Source: Pusillimonas sp. DMV24BSW_D (lineage in GTDB: Bacteria > Pseudomonadota > Gammaproteobacteria > Burkholderiales > Burkholderiaceae_B). Taken from it: a DNA stretch of 64,000 nt. Made by a program: the position numbers and the translations under genes. Below, in pieces: positions 27,141 through 38,009 of this stretch (position 1 is the stretch's first letter; each line of letters opens with the position of its first letter). The notes below the pieces were generated by a model that saw nothing but the letters and a program-made list of their open reading frames with translations, was not told the origin of the DNA and searched no databases. The DNA is taken from assembly GCF_011388195.1 (NCBI RefSeq), contig NZ_CP049990.1:2480001-2544000 (forward strand). Direction: 5' to 3'.

Positions 27141-28006
27141 CGTTGCTTTACTCCAAATAAACCTTGCGGACGCAACAACAGCACCAGAATCATCAACCCA
27201 TAAGAGAACATGGCTTTCATGGCCGGATTAATGAGTAGTGCTGCGACACTTTCCGATACTCCGATCAGAATGCCGCCCACTAAGGCGCCCATCAAACTTC
27301 CCATTCCCCCAATAATGACAATAATGAAAGCCAGTAGGGTTAGTTCACCAGCCAGATAAGGCTGTGTGTCAAAAATGGGGGAAATCAATGTACCCGCTAC
27401 ACCTGCACACGCCACACCGATACCTGCGGTGACCGCATATAAGCGATTTACCCGCAACCCGATCGCCTGAGCGCCGGTTTGGTTATCAGCGGCGGCCCGA
27501 ATAGCGGAGCCTGTTGTGGAGTAACGCAGAAAAAGCAGTAATAGGGCAATCATCACCAAAGCCACTGCAGCACCATATAAGCGAACCGCATCCAGACGCA
27601 AGCCGAAAACCTCGTACGTTTCAAAGCTTGACGGGTCGGCGATAGAACGCGCATCGGGGCCGAACACCAGCATGTGTATGCCGGTAATGATGAGTGCCAG
27701 ACCTATAAATAAAATGAACTGAGCATGATGCGGGCGCCGAATGAACCGGTTGATCAAACCGATTTGCAAGACATAACCGACACAAAACATGATGATTGCG
27801 GACAGCGGCACGGCCATAACCGGCGTAATATCGAGCGAAAGCCAAAGCAAATAGCCGATATACATACCCAGCACCACAAGTTCACCGTGGGCAAAGTTCA
27901 CTACCCGCATCACCCCAAACATAATAGTGAGGCCCAGCGCAATAAGCGCATAAACAATGCCGATGAGAACGCCGCCTGCAATCACATTGGCGTACAAAGA
28001 ATACAT
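27137..28006 (-). CDS. livH: Branched-chain amino acid ABC transporter permease LivH
   Basis: A 289-residue permease with about 8 transmembrane segments. Typical elements are YALIALGLTIMFGVMRVVNF and AHGELVVLGMY near the N-terminus, and the EAA-like SAIRAAADNQTGAQAIGLRV region that meets the ATPases. It is the first membrane gene after the binding-protein gene. The 90-bp spacer between them holds a stable hairpin that probably lowers permease expression relative to the binding protein. Confidence 0.95.
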   Translation of the reverse strand: MYSLYANVIAGGVLIGIVYALIALGLTIMFGVMRVVNFAHGELVVLGMYIGYLLWLSLDITPVMAVPLSAIIMFCVGYVLQIGLINRFIRRPHHAQFILFIGLALIITGIHMLVFGPDARSIADPSSFETYEVFGLRLDAVRLYGAAVALVMIALLLLFLRYSTTGSAIRAAADNQTGAQAIGLRVNRLYAVTAGIGVACAGVAGTLISPIFDTQPYLAGELTLLAFIIVIIGGMGSLMGALVGGILIGVSESVAALLINPAMKAMFSYGLMILVLLLRPQGLFGVKQR

Positions 28007-28043
28007 GGAAAACCTTTCAGGCTTGGAACAAACAAACTAAACA

Positions 28044-28066
28044 GAGCCCCTTCACGGAAGGGGCTC
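28044..28066 (-). terminator. Intercistronic hairpin between livJ-type gene and livH (partial terminator)
   Basis: A perfect 10-bp stem with a 3-nt loop (GAGCCCCTTC-CGT-GAAGGGGCTC on the minus strand) lies between the binding-protein stop and livH. It is followed by TGTTTAGTTTGTTTG, T-rich but broken. Such elements typically act as leaky terminators or 3' stabilisers, giving more binding protein than permease. Confidence 0.7.
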
Positions 28067-28096
28067 CATCCAAAGCACCGTCATTTGAACGCGAAA

Positions 28097-29320
28097 TCAG
28101 CGTTCGTTGAACGGACGCATCGGATACACCACCTCAGCCACTGCGGCTTCGGCCGGACCAACTACCGTCGGCTCACTATTTTGATTTTGCAGCAAAGCAA
28201 CACCAATGTTGGGGTTTTGGCCTTTCTCGTTAAACTGAATCGGACCGCCCCACATAACGTGGTCTTTAATATCGGTGGTTTTAAGTGCCGCGTGAATGGC
28301 GGCTGCGTCATTCGACTTGGCCCGACGCAAGGCGTCTGCCACAATATCAACCGCCTCGTAAGAAAATCCCACATTCAACTCAAAACGGTTTTTGCTGTCC
28401 ATTGCCTCAAAGCGTTTGGCCAACTCCACCGCGCGCGGATTCTTCACATTCAACCATGGCACACACACCATGTAATCGTCGCCGTACTTACCCAATGCAT
28501 CAGTAAACGCTTTTTCGTAAGGCCCAGGACTTCCCGGGCCGATAATGGCTTTGGGGTTGTATTCTTGCTTTACCATTTCGCGAACAATCATAATTGCATC
28601 GTTGACACGGGTAATCGGCAATAACAACTCAGCGCCGGTCGCCTTGGCTTTTGCCACTTCAACAGACAAATCTTTGGCACGAACGTCGTAGCCGATCGTA
28701 TCCAGAATTTCGATTGGCAAGTTCTGTTTCGCCCACTCAGCCTGCATGGCTTTCAGTGCCGACTGCCCGAATGTGTCATTCACATAGAGCACCGTCGCGG
28801 TTTTAGGTGGGTCGTCGGTTTTGGCGGCCAGTTCCCGAATACGCTGCACCGCATTGGAAACCAATTGCGTGGCCGGCGTGAAATTACGGAAAATCTGCGT
28901 AAAACCTTGCTCGGTAATTTGAGGCGCCGAAGCGATATTGATGACCAACGGTACCTTGGCTGCCTCGCACGCCTGAGCGGCGGAAATGGTCGCACCAGTA
29001 TCCCAGCAGCCAATCAAAACCGAGCACCCCTCACGAATCAACTTTTCGGCAGCCACACGACCGTTTTCAGCCTTGGATTCGGTATCTGCGTAAATCAACT
29101 CCATAGCCGGGCCGTTACGTTCTTTGTTGATCATGCCGGCAAACTCAACCCCGCGCCGGGACGCCTGCCCCGGAAACGCCAAAACACCGCTGGTGGGTAG
29201 AATGACACCAACTTTGGTGGGATGATTGTTCGCCCAGCTAAAACGCATGGGCAGTGCGCTCATTACCGCAGCGGCCCCGGCCGACTTGATAAGTGACCGG
29301 CGAGAGAAACGTGTATTCAT
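28097..29320 (-). CDS. Branched-chain amino acid-type ABC substrate-binding protein with Tat signal
   Basis: A 407-residue periplasmic type I binding protein (LivJ/amide-binding family). The N-terminus carries a twin-arginine motif, SRRSLIK, followed by a hydrophobic stretch and SWANN. Export may therefore go by Tat rather than Sec. The mature domain begins TKVGVILPTSGVLAFPGQ and contains VLIGCWDTGATISAAQACE, typical of amide/urea and amino-acid binding relatives. The ligand is uncertain: HAAT systems also take up amides, aromatic acids and urea. ATG 29320 follows AGGAGG at ideal spacing, consistent with high expression. First gene of the liv operon. Confidence 0.92.
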   Translation of the reverse strand: MNTRFSRRSLIKSAGAAAVMSALPMRFSWANNHPTKVGVILPTSGVLAFPGQASRRGVEFAGMINKERNGPAMELIYADTESKAENGRVAAEKLIREGCSVLIGCWDTGATISAAQACEAAKVPLVINIASAPQITEQGFTQIFRNFTPATQLVSNAVQRIRELAAKTDDPPKTATVLYVNDTFGQSALKAMQAEWAKQNLPIEILDTIGYDVRAKDLSVEVAKAKATGAELLLPITRVNDAIMIVREMVKQEYNPKAIIGPGSPGPYEKAFTDALGKYGDDYMVCVPWLNVKNPRAVELAKRFEAMDSKNRFELNVGFSYEAVDIVADALRRAKSNDAAAIHAALKTTDIKDHVMWGGPIQFNEKGQNPNIGVALLQNQNSEPTVVGPAEAAVAEVVYPMRPFNER

Positions 29321-29547
29321 AGCGACCTCCTGGCGGATCCAAATTAAAAAAACAGAAGAAAAATCGAAATGTGTTTTAAATATGAAACGGTAATTTATTT
29401 ATAAAACGTGCTGCTATGATAGCGAAGAGGTTCCCGAGGGGCTACGCGGAAAAACCCTTATTGATGTATCAACATAGCTTAGAATAGCGCTTTTCTGTCT
29501 ACTATTTCGCTTCGACTCAAACGTCACAAGCTCACCATTTACCCTAT
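29321..29547. promoter_or_regulatory. Divergent control region between liv operon and MFS gene
   Basis: This 227-bp A/T-rich spacer should hold promoters for both directions. A perfect 12-bp palindrome, TTGATGTATCAA, lies at 29461-29472 and could be an operator half or full site. No sigma-70 promoter with good spacing could be fixed, and no riboswitch-like fold was recognised. Confidence 0.4.
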
Positions 29548-31077
29548 ATGTCGGATTCATCGAGCACCATTACTTTCACTCACCACGAAGCCAAACGCGT
29601 TGTACTCGGCTTGCTGGTCGCCATTTTTCTCGGCGGTCTTGAACAAACGATTGTGGCAGTAGCCCTACCCTTGATGTCGGCCGATTTAAGCGGCGTAGAG
29701 TATTTGGCATGGGTCATTTCAGGCTATTTGATTGCCATGACGGTTGCCACCCCCATTTATGGAAAGTTGGGTGACATATACGGGCGCCGTCTTATGTTGT
29801 TCAGCGCCATTGTCATTTTCTTGCTGTCATCCGTTCTATGCGCCATGGCAACCACCATGCCGGTCATGATTCTGGCCCGCGTCATTCAGGGGGTGGGCGG
29901 TGCCGGCTTATTGGCTGTGTCGCAAACAATTGTGGGCGATATTATTTCCCCGCGTGATCGTGGCCGCTATCAGGGATACATTAGCACCGCCTTTGCCATT
30001 GCCAGCGTAACGGGTCCGGTCGTCGGCGGACTGCTGACCGAATACATATCCTGGCGCTGGATTTTCTGGATCAATGTTCCGCTATGCGTGCTGGCCTACC
30101 TCACTGCGCGCCGTGCTCTAGACAAACTCCCCATTCCGAAACTGCGCCGCAGTATTGATTACCTGGGCGCCTTGCTGCTTACTGTCGGGTTAGCCATCCT
30201 GCTCATTGCCATCAGCCGGGTGGGTCATGGCACCGCAATCACCGAAAGCCTGAATCTGCTTTTATACAGCGTTTCAGTCGCTGTTCTGGCCTCGTTCATA
30301 TGGCAGGAAAAAAGAGCACCCGACCCGGTTATTCCACTGATGCTTTTGCGAAATCGCGCTGTGGCAGCGTCCAGCCTCATGCTCTTTATCGCTTTCATTC
30401 AAATGATTTGCATGACAATCCTGATTCCATTGCGTCTACAAATGCTAACCCACGCAGGTGCGGATGAGGCCGCAGTACAATTACTGCCTTTATCGCTTTC
30501 AATTCCCGTTGGCGCCTGGATCGCGGGCTCACTCATGGCGAAGCTGGGACACTATCGGCGTCTGCAACTAGCCGGCACGGTCATTCTTCCGATCGCCATG
30601 GCTGCAACAGCGTACACCCCGGCCGACAGCACGCTACTGATTATCCTTTGCACATCGCTGGGTGGTTTTGCCATTGGTTTGCTACTCCCTACTTCCGCTG
30701 TGGCGGCGCAGAACGCCGTGGAGCATCGACACTTGGGTGTTGCAACCGGCCTGATTTCATTCTCCCGGTCACTCGGAGCTGCCATCGGCATCGCAGTACT
30801 CACAGCCGTATTATTTGCGCTACTGCAACAGTACACGCCTGCAGGGCTGTCCTTGTCTGTCTCCGCAACCGACGTCATTGGTGAAATGGTAGAAGGCGCT
30901 TTGCAAACGGCCACGCCTGAAGAAAGGCAAGCAATGGTGGAAGCTGGTGTCCTCGCATTCCGCCATGTTTTCCTGCTTAGTGCCGCCATCGCCCTGATTG
31001 GCATTGTGGCCTGCCTAAGTGCGCCAGACCGCCGCTTAAGTGAGAAAAAGCCCGAAGTTGAATCGCATCACTACTAA
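29548..31077 (+). CDS. MFS multidrug-efflux-type transporter, DHA2 (EmrB/QacA) family
   Basis: A 509-residue inner-membrane transporter with about 14 transmembrane segments. The first segment has the motif LEQTIVAVALPLMS. Motif A is GKLGDIYGRRLML, then RVIQGVGGAGLLAVSQTIVGD (motif B region) and FAIASVTGPVVGGLL (motif C, typical of antiporters). It exports small molecules in exchange for protons; drug specificity cannot be told. It ends 15 bp before a hairpin shared with the convergent rpoD gene. This is the second DHA2 pump in the window and only distantly similar to the first. Confidence 0.93.
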   Translation: MSDSSSTITFTHHEAKRVVLGLLVAIFLGGLEQTIVAVALPLMSADLSGVEYLAWVISGYLIAMTVATPIYGKLGDIYGRRLMLFSAIVIFLLSSVLCAMATTMPVMILARVIQGVGGAGLLAVSQTIVGDIISPRDRGRYQGYISTAFAIASVTGPVVGGLLTEYISWRWIFWINVPLCVLAYLTARRALDKLPIPKLRRSIDYLGALLLTVGLAILLIAISRVGHGTAITESLNLLLYSVSVAVLASFIWQEKRAPDPVIPLMLLRNRAVAASSLMLFIAFIQMICMTILIPLRLQMLTHAGADEAAVQLLPLSLSIPVGAWIAGSLMAKLGHYRRLQLAGTVILPIAMAATAYTPADSTLLIILCTSLGGFAIGLLLPTSAVAAQNAVEHRHLGVATGLISFSRSLGAAIGIAVLTAVLFALLQQYTPAGLSLSVSATDVIGEMVEGALQTATPEERQAMVEAGVLAFRHVFLLSAAIALIGIVACLSAPDRRLSEKKPEVESHHY

Positions 31078-31092
31078 TATGCTGCAATAAAA

Positions 31093-31121
31093 ATGGCGGT
31101 GTGCGTTGAGCACACCGCCAT
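31093..31121 (-). terminator. Intrinsic terminator of rpoD
   Basis: A perfect 12-bp stem (ATGGCGGTGTGC / GCACACCGCCAT) with a 5-nt loop, followed on the minus strand by TTTTATTGC. It lies 33 bp after the rpoD stop codon and ends the rpsU-dnaG-rpoD operon. It may also stop the convergent MFS transcript, though that side lacks a T-tract. Confidence 0.88.
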
Positions 31122-31153
31122 AATCACTTTGTTACCCAATCAAGCCCCTGAAC

Positions 31154-33454
31154 TTACTGCCCTTCCAGGAAGCTGCGAAGCTTATCGGCCCTGCTGGGGT
31201 GACGTAACTTGCGTAACGCTTTCGCCTCTATTTGACGAATACGCTCACGCGTCACGTCGAACTGCTTACCGACTTCCTCAAGCGTTTGATCAGTGCTCAT
31301 TTCAACACCGAAACGCATGCGCAGCACCTTGGCCTCGCGTGGCGTTAAGGAATCAAGCACCTCTTTGACAACGTCACGCATCGAGCCGTGCAAAGCCGAA
31401 TCAGAAGGCGACAAGTTCGCCAAATCCTCAATGAAGTCACCCAAATGGGAGTCGTCATCGTCACCGATAGGCGTTTCCATGGAGATGGGCTCTTTGGCAA
31501 TTTTCAGTATCTTGCGGACCTTGTCTTCCGGCATATCCATTTTTTGCGCCAAGGTGGCCGGATCGGGCTCAGCACCGGTTTCCTGCAGAATCTGGCGATT
31601 GATCCGGTTCATTTTATTGATGGTTTCAATCATGTGTACCGGAATACGGATAGTACGTGCCTGGTCGGCAATGGAGCGTGTAATAGCCTGACGTATCCAC
31701 CATGTCGCGTAAGTAGAGAACTTATAACCGCGACGGTACTCAAACTTGTCGACCGCTTTCATCAAGCCAATATTGCCTTCCTGAATGAGATCCAGGAACT
31801 GCAGCCCGCGATTCGTATATTTCTTGGCAATAGAAATAACCAACCTCAAGTTTGCCTCGGTCATTTCACGCTTGGCTTTACGCGCCTTGGCTTCGCCCGT
31901 AGCCATACGCTTGTTGACGTCTTTCAGATCTTTCAGGGGTAATACCACGCTAACCTGAAGGTCGATAAGCTTTTGCTGTGTTTCATGAACAGCAGGCACG
32001 TGGCGCTCCAATGTTTCCGAATAGCCATGGCCGGCAGCCACCTCTTCCAGAACCCAGTTCAAATTGGTTTCATTGCCAGGGAAAGCCTTAATGAAATAAG
32101 TACGCGACATGCCGGCGCGATCGACACAGATGTGCAAAATCTCACGCTCAAGTTTACGAACCTCAGCAACTTGGGTGCGCAGTCGATCAGCCAGTTTTTC
32201 CACCATTTTGGCCGTGAAGCGGATGCCCATAAGCTCATTAACGATGGCTTCCTGGGCCTCTTTATAAGCCGAGGAGCCATAACCTTCGTTCTCGAAGGCC
32301 TTGCGCATCTTGTCGAACCATTGATTGACTGCATCGAACTTCTTCAATGATTTAGTGCGCAACAATTCCAATTGCTTGCTGCTCATGCCGCCGGCCGGAC
32401 CGTCGTCATCTTCGTCTGCGGAGACGCCGGAACCGGCATACTCTTCACCATCTTCGTCAATCAGGCCATCGACGATTTCATCGATTTGCGCCTGACCATC
32501 GCGTACACGCTGAACATGCTCCAGAATTTCATTCACAGTTGTGGGGCAAGCGGCAATTGCCATCACCATGTGCTTCAAGCCGTCTTCGATACGTTTGGCA
32601 ATTTCAATTTCACCTTCGCGTGTGAGCAGCTCAACCGTGCCCATTTCGCGCATATACATGCGAACAGGGTCGGTGGTACGGCCAAAATCGGAATCGACCG
32701 TGGTAAGTGCCGCTTCCGCCTCGTCCTCTACGTCGTCATCGCTGGAAGCAACGGGTGCGTTGTCATTCAAAAGCAACGACTCTGCATCAGGCGCCTGATC
32801 GTAGACCGAAATGCCCATGTCGCTGAAAGTACTGATGATGCCGTCGATTGCTTCGGCATCCACCAAGTCGTCAGGAAGATGGTCGTTAATTTCACCGTAA
32901 GTTAAGTAACCACGCTCTTTACCCAGTTTAATCAGAATCTTCAAACGATTGCGACGCGCTTCTTGTTCTTCAGGCGTCAGGTTACGGGCCGGCGTATCTT
33001 TCTCGCCTTTGGCACGTTTGCCTCCACGCTTGGAAACCGGCTTAAGGTCAGGAATAACTTCGGCTTCGACATCCATATCGTTATCGTCGAAAGCACCATC
33101 GTTGTTAGCCGCCTTGGCCGGACGACCGGGGCGACGCCCGGTAGGCGCGGCGCGGGCTTTACGTTTCTTCGGCTCAGTGCCCTCGGTTTCGGGCTTGGCC
33201 TTACGGCCCGCCGTCTTGCGGGCCGGCTTATCGACCGCAGCAGCCTTAGTTGCCTTCTTTACTTCGACTGCCTCGGCTTCGGGGTTGGCCGCCGCCTTGG
33301 AGCCACGTGCGGCAGTTTTGCGCGCAGGCTTCTTATCTGTTCCTGCTTTTACCGTGGCCTTGCTTTCACTTTTTGTGGCGGCCATAGTTTTAGGCTTGCG
33401 GGTTGCCGACGTCAATTCAACATCGTGCAAGGTTTTGTCAGTCGCTTTGGTCAT
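31154..33454 (-). CDS. rpoD: RNA polymerase primary sigma factor RpoD (sigma-70)
   Basis: The housekeeping sigma factor, 766 residues from ATG 33454, which has GGAAG about 6 bp upstream; the frame is open to 33517 but the extra 21 residues look non-native. Order of parts: a Lys/Ala/Thr-rich disordered N-terminal extension (about 1-160), typical of Burkholderiales; region 1.1 ([20 protein letters not shown]); region 1.2 ([17 protein letters not shown]); the non-conserved region; region 2 ([38 protein letters not shown]); region 3; and region 4 ([20 protein letters not shown]). It directs transcription from most promoters in growing cells. It is downstream of dnaG, with a 291-bp gap and its own terminator. 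Confidence 0.98.
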   Translation of the reverse strand: MTKATDKTLHDVELTSATRKPKTMAATKSESKATVKAGTDKKPARKTAARGSKAAANPEAEAVEVKKATKAAAVDKPARKTAGRKAKPETEGTEPKKRKARAAPTGRRPGRPAKAANNDGAFDDNDMDVEAEVIPDLKPVSKRGGKRAKGEKDTPARNLTPEEQEARRNRLKILIKLGKERGYLTYGEINDHLPDDLVDAEAIDGIISTFSDMGISVYDQAPDAESLLLNDNAPVASSDDDVEDEAEAALTTVDSDFGRTTDPVRMYMREMGTVELLTREGEIEIAKRIEDGLKHMVMAIAACPTTVNEILEHVQRVRDGQAQIDEIVDGLIDEDGEEYAGSGVSADEDDDGPAGGMSSKQLELLRTKSLKKFDAVNQWFDKMRKAFENEGYGSSAYKEAQEAIVNELMGIRFTAKMVEKLADRLRTQVAEVRKLEREILHICVDRAGMSRTYFIKAFPGNETNLNWVLEEVAAGHGYSETLERHVPAVHETQQKLIDLQVSVVLPLKDLKDVNKRMATGEAKARKAKREMTEANLRLVISIAKKYTNRGLQFLDLIQEGNIGLMKAVDKFEYRRGYKFSTYATWWIRQAITRSIADQARTIRIPVHMIETINKMNRINRQILQETGAEPDPATLAQKMDMPEDKVRKILKIAKEPISMETPIGDDDDSHLGDFIEDLANLSPSDSALHGSMRDVVKEVLDSLTPREAKVLRMRFGVEMSTDQTLEEVGKQFDVTRERIRQIEAKALRKLRHPSRADKLRSFLEGQ

Positions 33455-33745
33455 ATTCGCTTCCGAAGACGCACCAACCGTCATTGGACCGCTTATTGGC
33501 CAATGCGTGATGCTCAAAAACAGGGTTTTCTACACCTGGCTGCCCGTTGTTTTTGTTGCTTTCTTCAATAAACACGCCCATTAATAATTAATGCCTGACC
33601 ACATTCGGGTTACAGGTTGCACAAAAGGCCATATTGTGAAGAACGCGCTAAAAACGCGTGGGAAACTAGTAACGTGTAAAACCCTTTATTTTACAATAGT
33701 TATTCAAATTCAAACAGTTAAAACGCGTGAAATATTGCGGCCGGA
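33455..33745 (-). other. dnaG-rpoD spacer
   Basis: A 291-bp region without a credible gene. A/T-rich sequence near 33690-33725 includes TTGAAT and TAAAAT boxes on the minus strand but with poor spacing, so an rpoD promoter here is possible but not shown. A short ACGCG...ACGCGT repeat at about 33647-33660 has no assigned role. No tRNA was found. Confidence 0.4.
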
Positions 33746-35719
33746 TCAGGATCCCGACAATTTTGCCAGCCGCCGGGTCAGGAGTTGATAACGTTCACGC
33801 GAAACGGCATCCGGCAAACCTGCCGCGATCAGTTCCGATTGTTCCGCACGAATCACATCGACCTCAACTTTATGCATTGCATCGTTCCATTCAGCCATGG
33901 GTTCGGGTAAGTCGGTTTGTGTCAAAACATCGGTTGAGATCGAGCGCAACACTTCCGCCAGATCGGATTCCGGATCGGCCGCCTGCAAGACTGCGCCCAC
34001 ATGACGCGCCCCGCTACTTCCAATCAACTCAATTAGCGCTCTTACCATACTTAGATGAGGGCCACGCGCCAAAGTTTCAAGTTGTTGATCACCCAAGGCA
34101 TGCACCAGCTCAGGATGCGCCAACAGCAACCGCAACAGCCGCTTGGCCAATGGCGTAACTGCACGTGTACGGCTTCTTGGCGAGCCACCGGCTTTCACCC
34201 GACCCGACACACGTGACGCAGAAGCCGACAAACCCGACTCAGAGGCTCCCGACGTGTTTGCGCCGACATCCATATCATCCATAAAGCCGGGCGGCTCCGT
34301 AGGGAAATGATCAAATACGGGTTCAAAATGCGTATCGTCGGCATGATGTGTTTGCGACGACTTGTTATGCCGTTCCGGCACGCGTGCCGCATTCCGCCAC
34401 TGCTCAGCCTCCCTCGCTGCGTGCTCACTTGCCTCCAGATGTGCCGCCAGCTCTTCCGGGGTCAGCTTCACTTGCTGCGCAAACTCACGCTCAATTTGCA
34501 CACGCAACGTTGTTTCACGCGGCAACTGCAGCAATAAGGGGCGCGCTTCGTGTACACATGCAGCCCGCCCTTCTGCTTCGTTCAGGTTATGTCGTTGAGC
34601 CAATTCGTCCAACATAAAGCGCGATAACGCCGGCGCGCCGGCAACCGTGTCGCGAAACACTTGAGCGCCATGCTCGCGCACGAAAGAGTCCGGATCATGG
34701 TTACTAGGCAGAAATAAAAAACGTAGGGAAACATCATCGCGCAGTAAGGGCAAACAAGTTTGCAAAGCGCGCCAGGCCGCTCTGCGCCCGGCGCCATCCC
34801 CATCAAAACTGAAGACAATCTTGTCAGCCACGCGCAGCAACTTTTGGATATGCTGTTCGGTTGTAGCAGTACCGAGTGTCGCCACGGCATTTTCAACGCC
34901 CTGTTGCGCCAACCCCACCACATCCATGTAGCCTTCCACCACCAGCACATGACCTTCGCGCCGAATCGCGTCGCGTCCTTCCCACAACCCGTAAAGTTCC
35001 TGGCCCTTTGAGAAAATAGGCGTTTCAGGTGAGTTAAGGTATTTGGGCTCGCCCTTGCCAATAACGCGCCCGCCAAAACCAATCAAGTGGCCTCGGGCAT
35101 TACGAATGGGAAACATCACTCGTTCGCGGAAACGATCATAACGACGACCGTCGTCCGCCTCTACCACCAAACCAGCTTCGACCAACAAAGGGTCTTCATA
35201 ATTACTGAAAACTGTCGCCAGCCCCCGGCGATCATGACCGGACCAACCCAAACCGAAGCGCGCAGCAATTTCCCCCGACAGGCCGCGATCTTTCAGATAT
35301 CGGATCGCCGCCTGTGACGCCTTTAACGACTGCAGATAAAATCGCTGTGCGGATTCCAGCGCCAATTGATGGCGCGATACCTCTTCCTTGCGCCGTCTGG
35401 ATGCCTCACGCGACTGAGGAGAACGTGGGGCTTCCGGTACCGTCATCCCTACGCCGCCCGCCAACGAACGGACCGCTTCCGGGAAACTGGCCCCGGTATG
35501 TTCCATTAAAAACGTGATTGCCGACCCATGCGCACCGCAGCCAAAACAGTGGTAGAACTGCTTGGTGGGACTAACAGTAAAAGAAGGAGATTTTTCGTTG
35601 TGGAAAGGACAGAGACCAAGCAAGTTGGCCCCACCTTTCTTCAATTGCACGTACCGCCCGACGACGTCGGCTACATCAACCCGGGCGAGTAGTTCCTGTA
35701 CAAAGGACTCGGGGATCAA
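33746..35719 (-). CDS. dnaG: DNA primase DnaG
   Basis: Makes RNA primers for replication at the fork. The 657-residue protein has an N-terminal zinc-binding domain with Cys37, His40, Cys58 and Cys61 ([28 protein letters not shown]), the RNA polymerase domain with the TOPRIM motifs [13 protein letters not shown] and [14 protein letters not shown], and a C-terminal helicase-binding part. The start codon is TTG at 35719, which overlaps the rpsU stop as TTGA; no independent ribosome-binding site is evident, so translation is probably coupled to rpsU. A 60-residue Ser/Gly-rich linker near 460-530 is longer than in E. coli. Middle gene of rpsU-dnaG-rpoD. Confidence 0.97.
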   Translation of the reverse strand: MIPESFVQELLARVDVADVVGRYVQLKKGGANLLGLCPFHNEKSPSFTVSPTKQFYHCFGCGAHGSAITFLMEHTGASFPEAVRSLAGGVGMTVPEAPRSPQSREASRRRKEEVSRHQLALESAQRFYLQSLKASQAAIRYLKDRGLSGEIAARFGLGWSGHDRRGLATVFSNYEDPLLVEAGLVVEADDGRRYDRFRERVMFPIRNARGHLIGFGGRVIGKGEPKYLNSPETPIFSKGQELYGLWEGRDAIRREGHVLVVEGYMDVVGLAQQGVENAVATLGTATTEQHIQKLLRVADKIVFSFDGDGAGRRAAWRALQTCLPLLRDDVSLRFLFLPSNHDPDSFVREHGAQVFRDTVAGAPALSRFMLDELAQRHNLNEAEGRAACVHEARPLLLQLPRETTLRVQIEREFAQQVKLTPEELAAHLEASEHAAREAEQWRNAARVPERHNKSSQTHHADDTHFEPVFDHFPTEPPGFMDDMDVGANTSGASESGLSASASRVSGRVKAGGSPRSRTRAVTPLAKRLLRLLLAHPELVHALGDQQLETLARGPHLSMVRALIELIGSSGARHVGAVLQAADPESDLAEVLRSISTDVLTQTDLPEPMAEWNDAMHKVEVDVIRAEQSELIAAGLPDAVSRERYQLLTRRLAKLSGS

Positions 35720-35928
35720 TACAGACGAGGAGGCAGTTGCTGGCTACGCAAACGCTTATAGTGGCGCTTTACGGCAGCAGCGTGCTTACGCTTACGCTCG
35801 GCCGTTGGCTTTTCATAAAATTCACGCGAACGCAGCTCGGTTAACAAACCGTTTTTTTCAATAGTGCGTTTGAAGCGACGCAATGCGGCTTCAAAAGGCT
35901 CGTTTTCTTTTAAGCGAACAGTTGGCAT
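35716..35928 (-). CDS. rpsU: 30S ribosomal protein S21
   Basis: A 70-residue basic ribosomal protein: [20 protein letters not shown], then [20 protein letters not shown], the S21 signature. It helps mRNA binding at the 3' end of 16S rRNA. It is first in the macromolecular synthesis operon and its stop overlaps the dnaG TTG start by 4 bp. A good promoter candidate lies 40 bp upstream. The length is normal for the family. Confidence 0.97.
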   Translation of the reverse strand: MPTVRLKENEPFEAALRRFKRTIEKNGLLTELRSREFYEKPTAERKRKHAAAVKRHYKRLRSQQLPPRLY

Positions 35929-35967
35929 AAAGTATTCGATATCCGGTACAGGTTAATTAAGCCCTAA

Positions 35968-35995
35968 ATTCTACCATGTTTTCAGGAATTGCGAA
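35968..35995 (-). promoter_or_regulatory. Candidate sigma-70 promoter for rpsU-dnaG-rpoD
   Basis: On the minus strand TTCGCA (35990-35995), a 16-bp spacer and TAGAAT (35968-35973) preceded by TGG form an extended -10 promoter. It lies 40 bp before rpsU. The -35 box falls inside the 3' end of the phosphoribosyltransferase gene. Confidence 0.6.
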
Positions 35996-36527
35996 CCCCT
36001 TTTCGCACCCAGGCTTCCAATTGATGCGGACGCAAACTATCGTAATCCTCAAAAGGCTGATGAATCCAGGGGTTCGTGGGTAGCTTGTCGACGTAATAAT
36101 CGGGGTGGGCTTTGGCGTGCCCTTTCCACCACAACACGGCACTGCGCAACTCGGTAATGTCGGGGAACTGCTCACGCAAATGCTCGCCTACGCGAATAAA
36201 CGTCATACCGGTATCGACCATGTCGTCGACCAGCAGTACTTTGCCGTCAAGTGTGCCGCGGGTAATCGTAATAAACTGGGCAATGTCGAGCTTGCCCTGT
36301 TGCGTACCGGCTGCTTCACGATAACTGCTCGTCGCCAGTATGCCCAAGGGTACGTCGAAAATGCGCGAAAGAATATCACCTACCCGCATACCCCCGCGCG
36401 CCAGGCAGATAATTTTCTCAAATTCCCAACCTGACTCATGAATCGTTAGAGCAAGACGGTCGATTAAAGCGTGGTATTCATCCCACGATACCCAAAGATC
36501 ACGGTCGGTGCTGGGAGGCAAATTCAT
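35982..36527 (-). CDS. Purine-type phosphoribosyltransferase
   Basis: A 181-residue type I phosphoribosyltransferase that would join a purine base to PRPP. The PRPP-binding loop is KVLLVDDMVDTGMTFI, and the N-terminal IICLARGGMRVGDILSR is the family PPi-loop region. The hood sequence GHAKAHPDYYVDKLPTNPWI resembles Gpt/hypoxanthine-xanthine enzymes. The base specificity is not clear. ATG 36527 follows CAGGAAC. It lies downstream of purA, sensible for purine interconversion, with a long hairpin between the two genes. Could also be a regulatory PRT family member. Confidence 0.88.
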   Translation of the reverse strand: MNLPPSTDRDLWVSWDEYHALIDRLALTIHESGWEFEKIICLARGGMRVGDILSRIFDVPLGILATSSYREAAGTQQGKLDIAQFITITRGTLDGKVLLVDDMVDTGMTFIRVGEHLREQFPDITELRSAVLWWKGHAKAHPDYYVDKLPTNPWIHQPFEDYDSLRPHQLEAWVRKGVRNS

Positions 36528-36566
36528 GAAAACAGTTCCTGTGTAGCGAAAAGAGTCCGTAATAAT

Positions 36567-36605
36567 AAACCCACACAGTCTTCAGGAAAAGACCTGTGCA
36601 GGTTT
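36567..36605 (-). terminator. Long hairpin between purA and phosphoribosyltransferase genes
   Basis: Transcribed on the minus strand, AAACC, CACA and GTCTT pair with AAGAC, TGTG and GGTTT around a 6-nt loop, with one bulge and one small internal loop. It is followed by ATTATTACGG, which is A/T-rich but not a full T-tract. It starts 10 bp after the purA stop. Probably a partial terminator or RNA stabiliser. Confidence 0.5.
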
Positions 36606-36614
36606 AAAAAGTGA

Positions 36615-37970
<1,356 letters not shown>

Positions 37971-38009
37971 TCAAACCCGGGCCGGCGCCCTAAACTTACT
38001 GATTCCTGG

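Noticed and set aside
27725-28624. 299-codon plus-strand open frame
   Set aside because: It runs antisense across livH and the binding-protein gene, both of which are unmistakable.
32949-33584. Two long plus-strand frames of about 200 codons over the rpoD N-terminus
   Set aside because: They mirror the Lys/Ala-rich repeats of RpoD on the opposite strand and have low-complexity composition.
33455-33745. tRNA or small RNA gene in the dnaG-rpoD spacer
   Set aside because: No cloverleaf, no TTCGA-type arm and no CCA end could be found.
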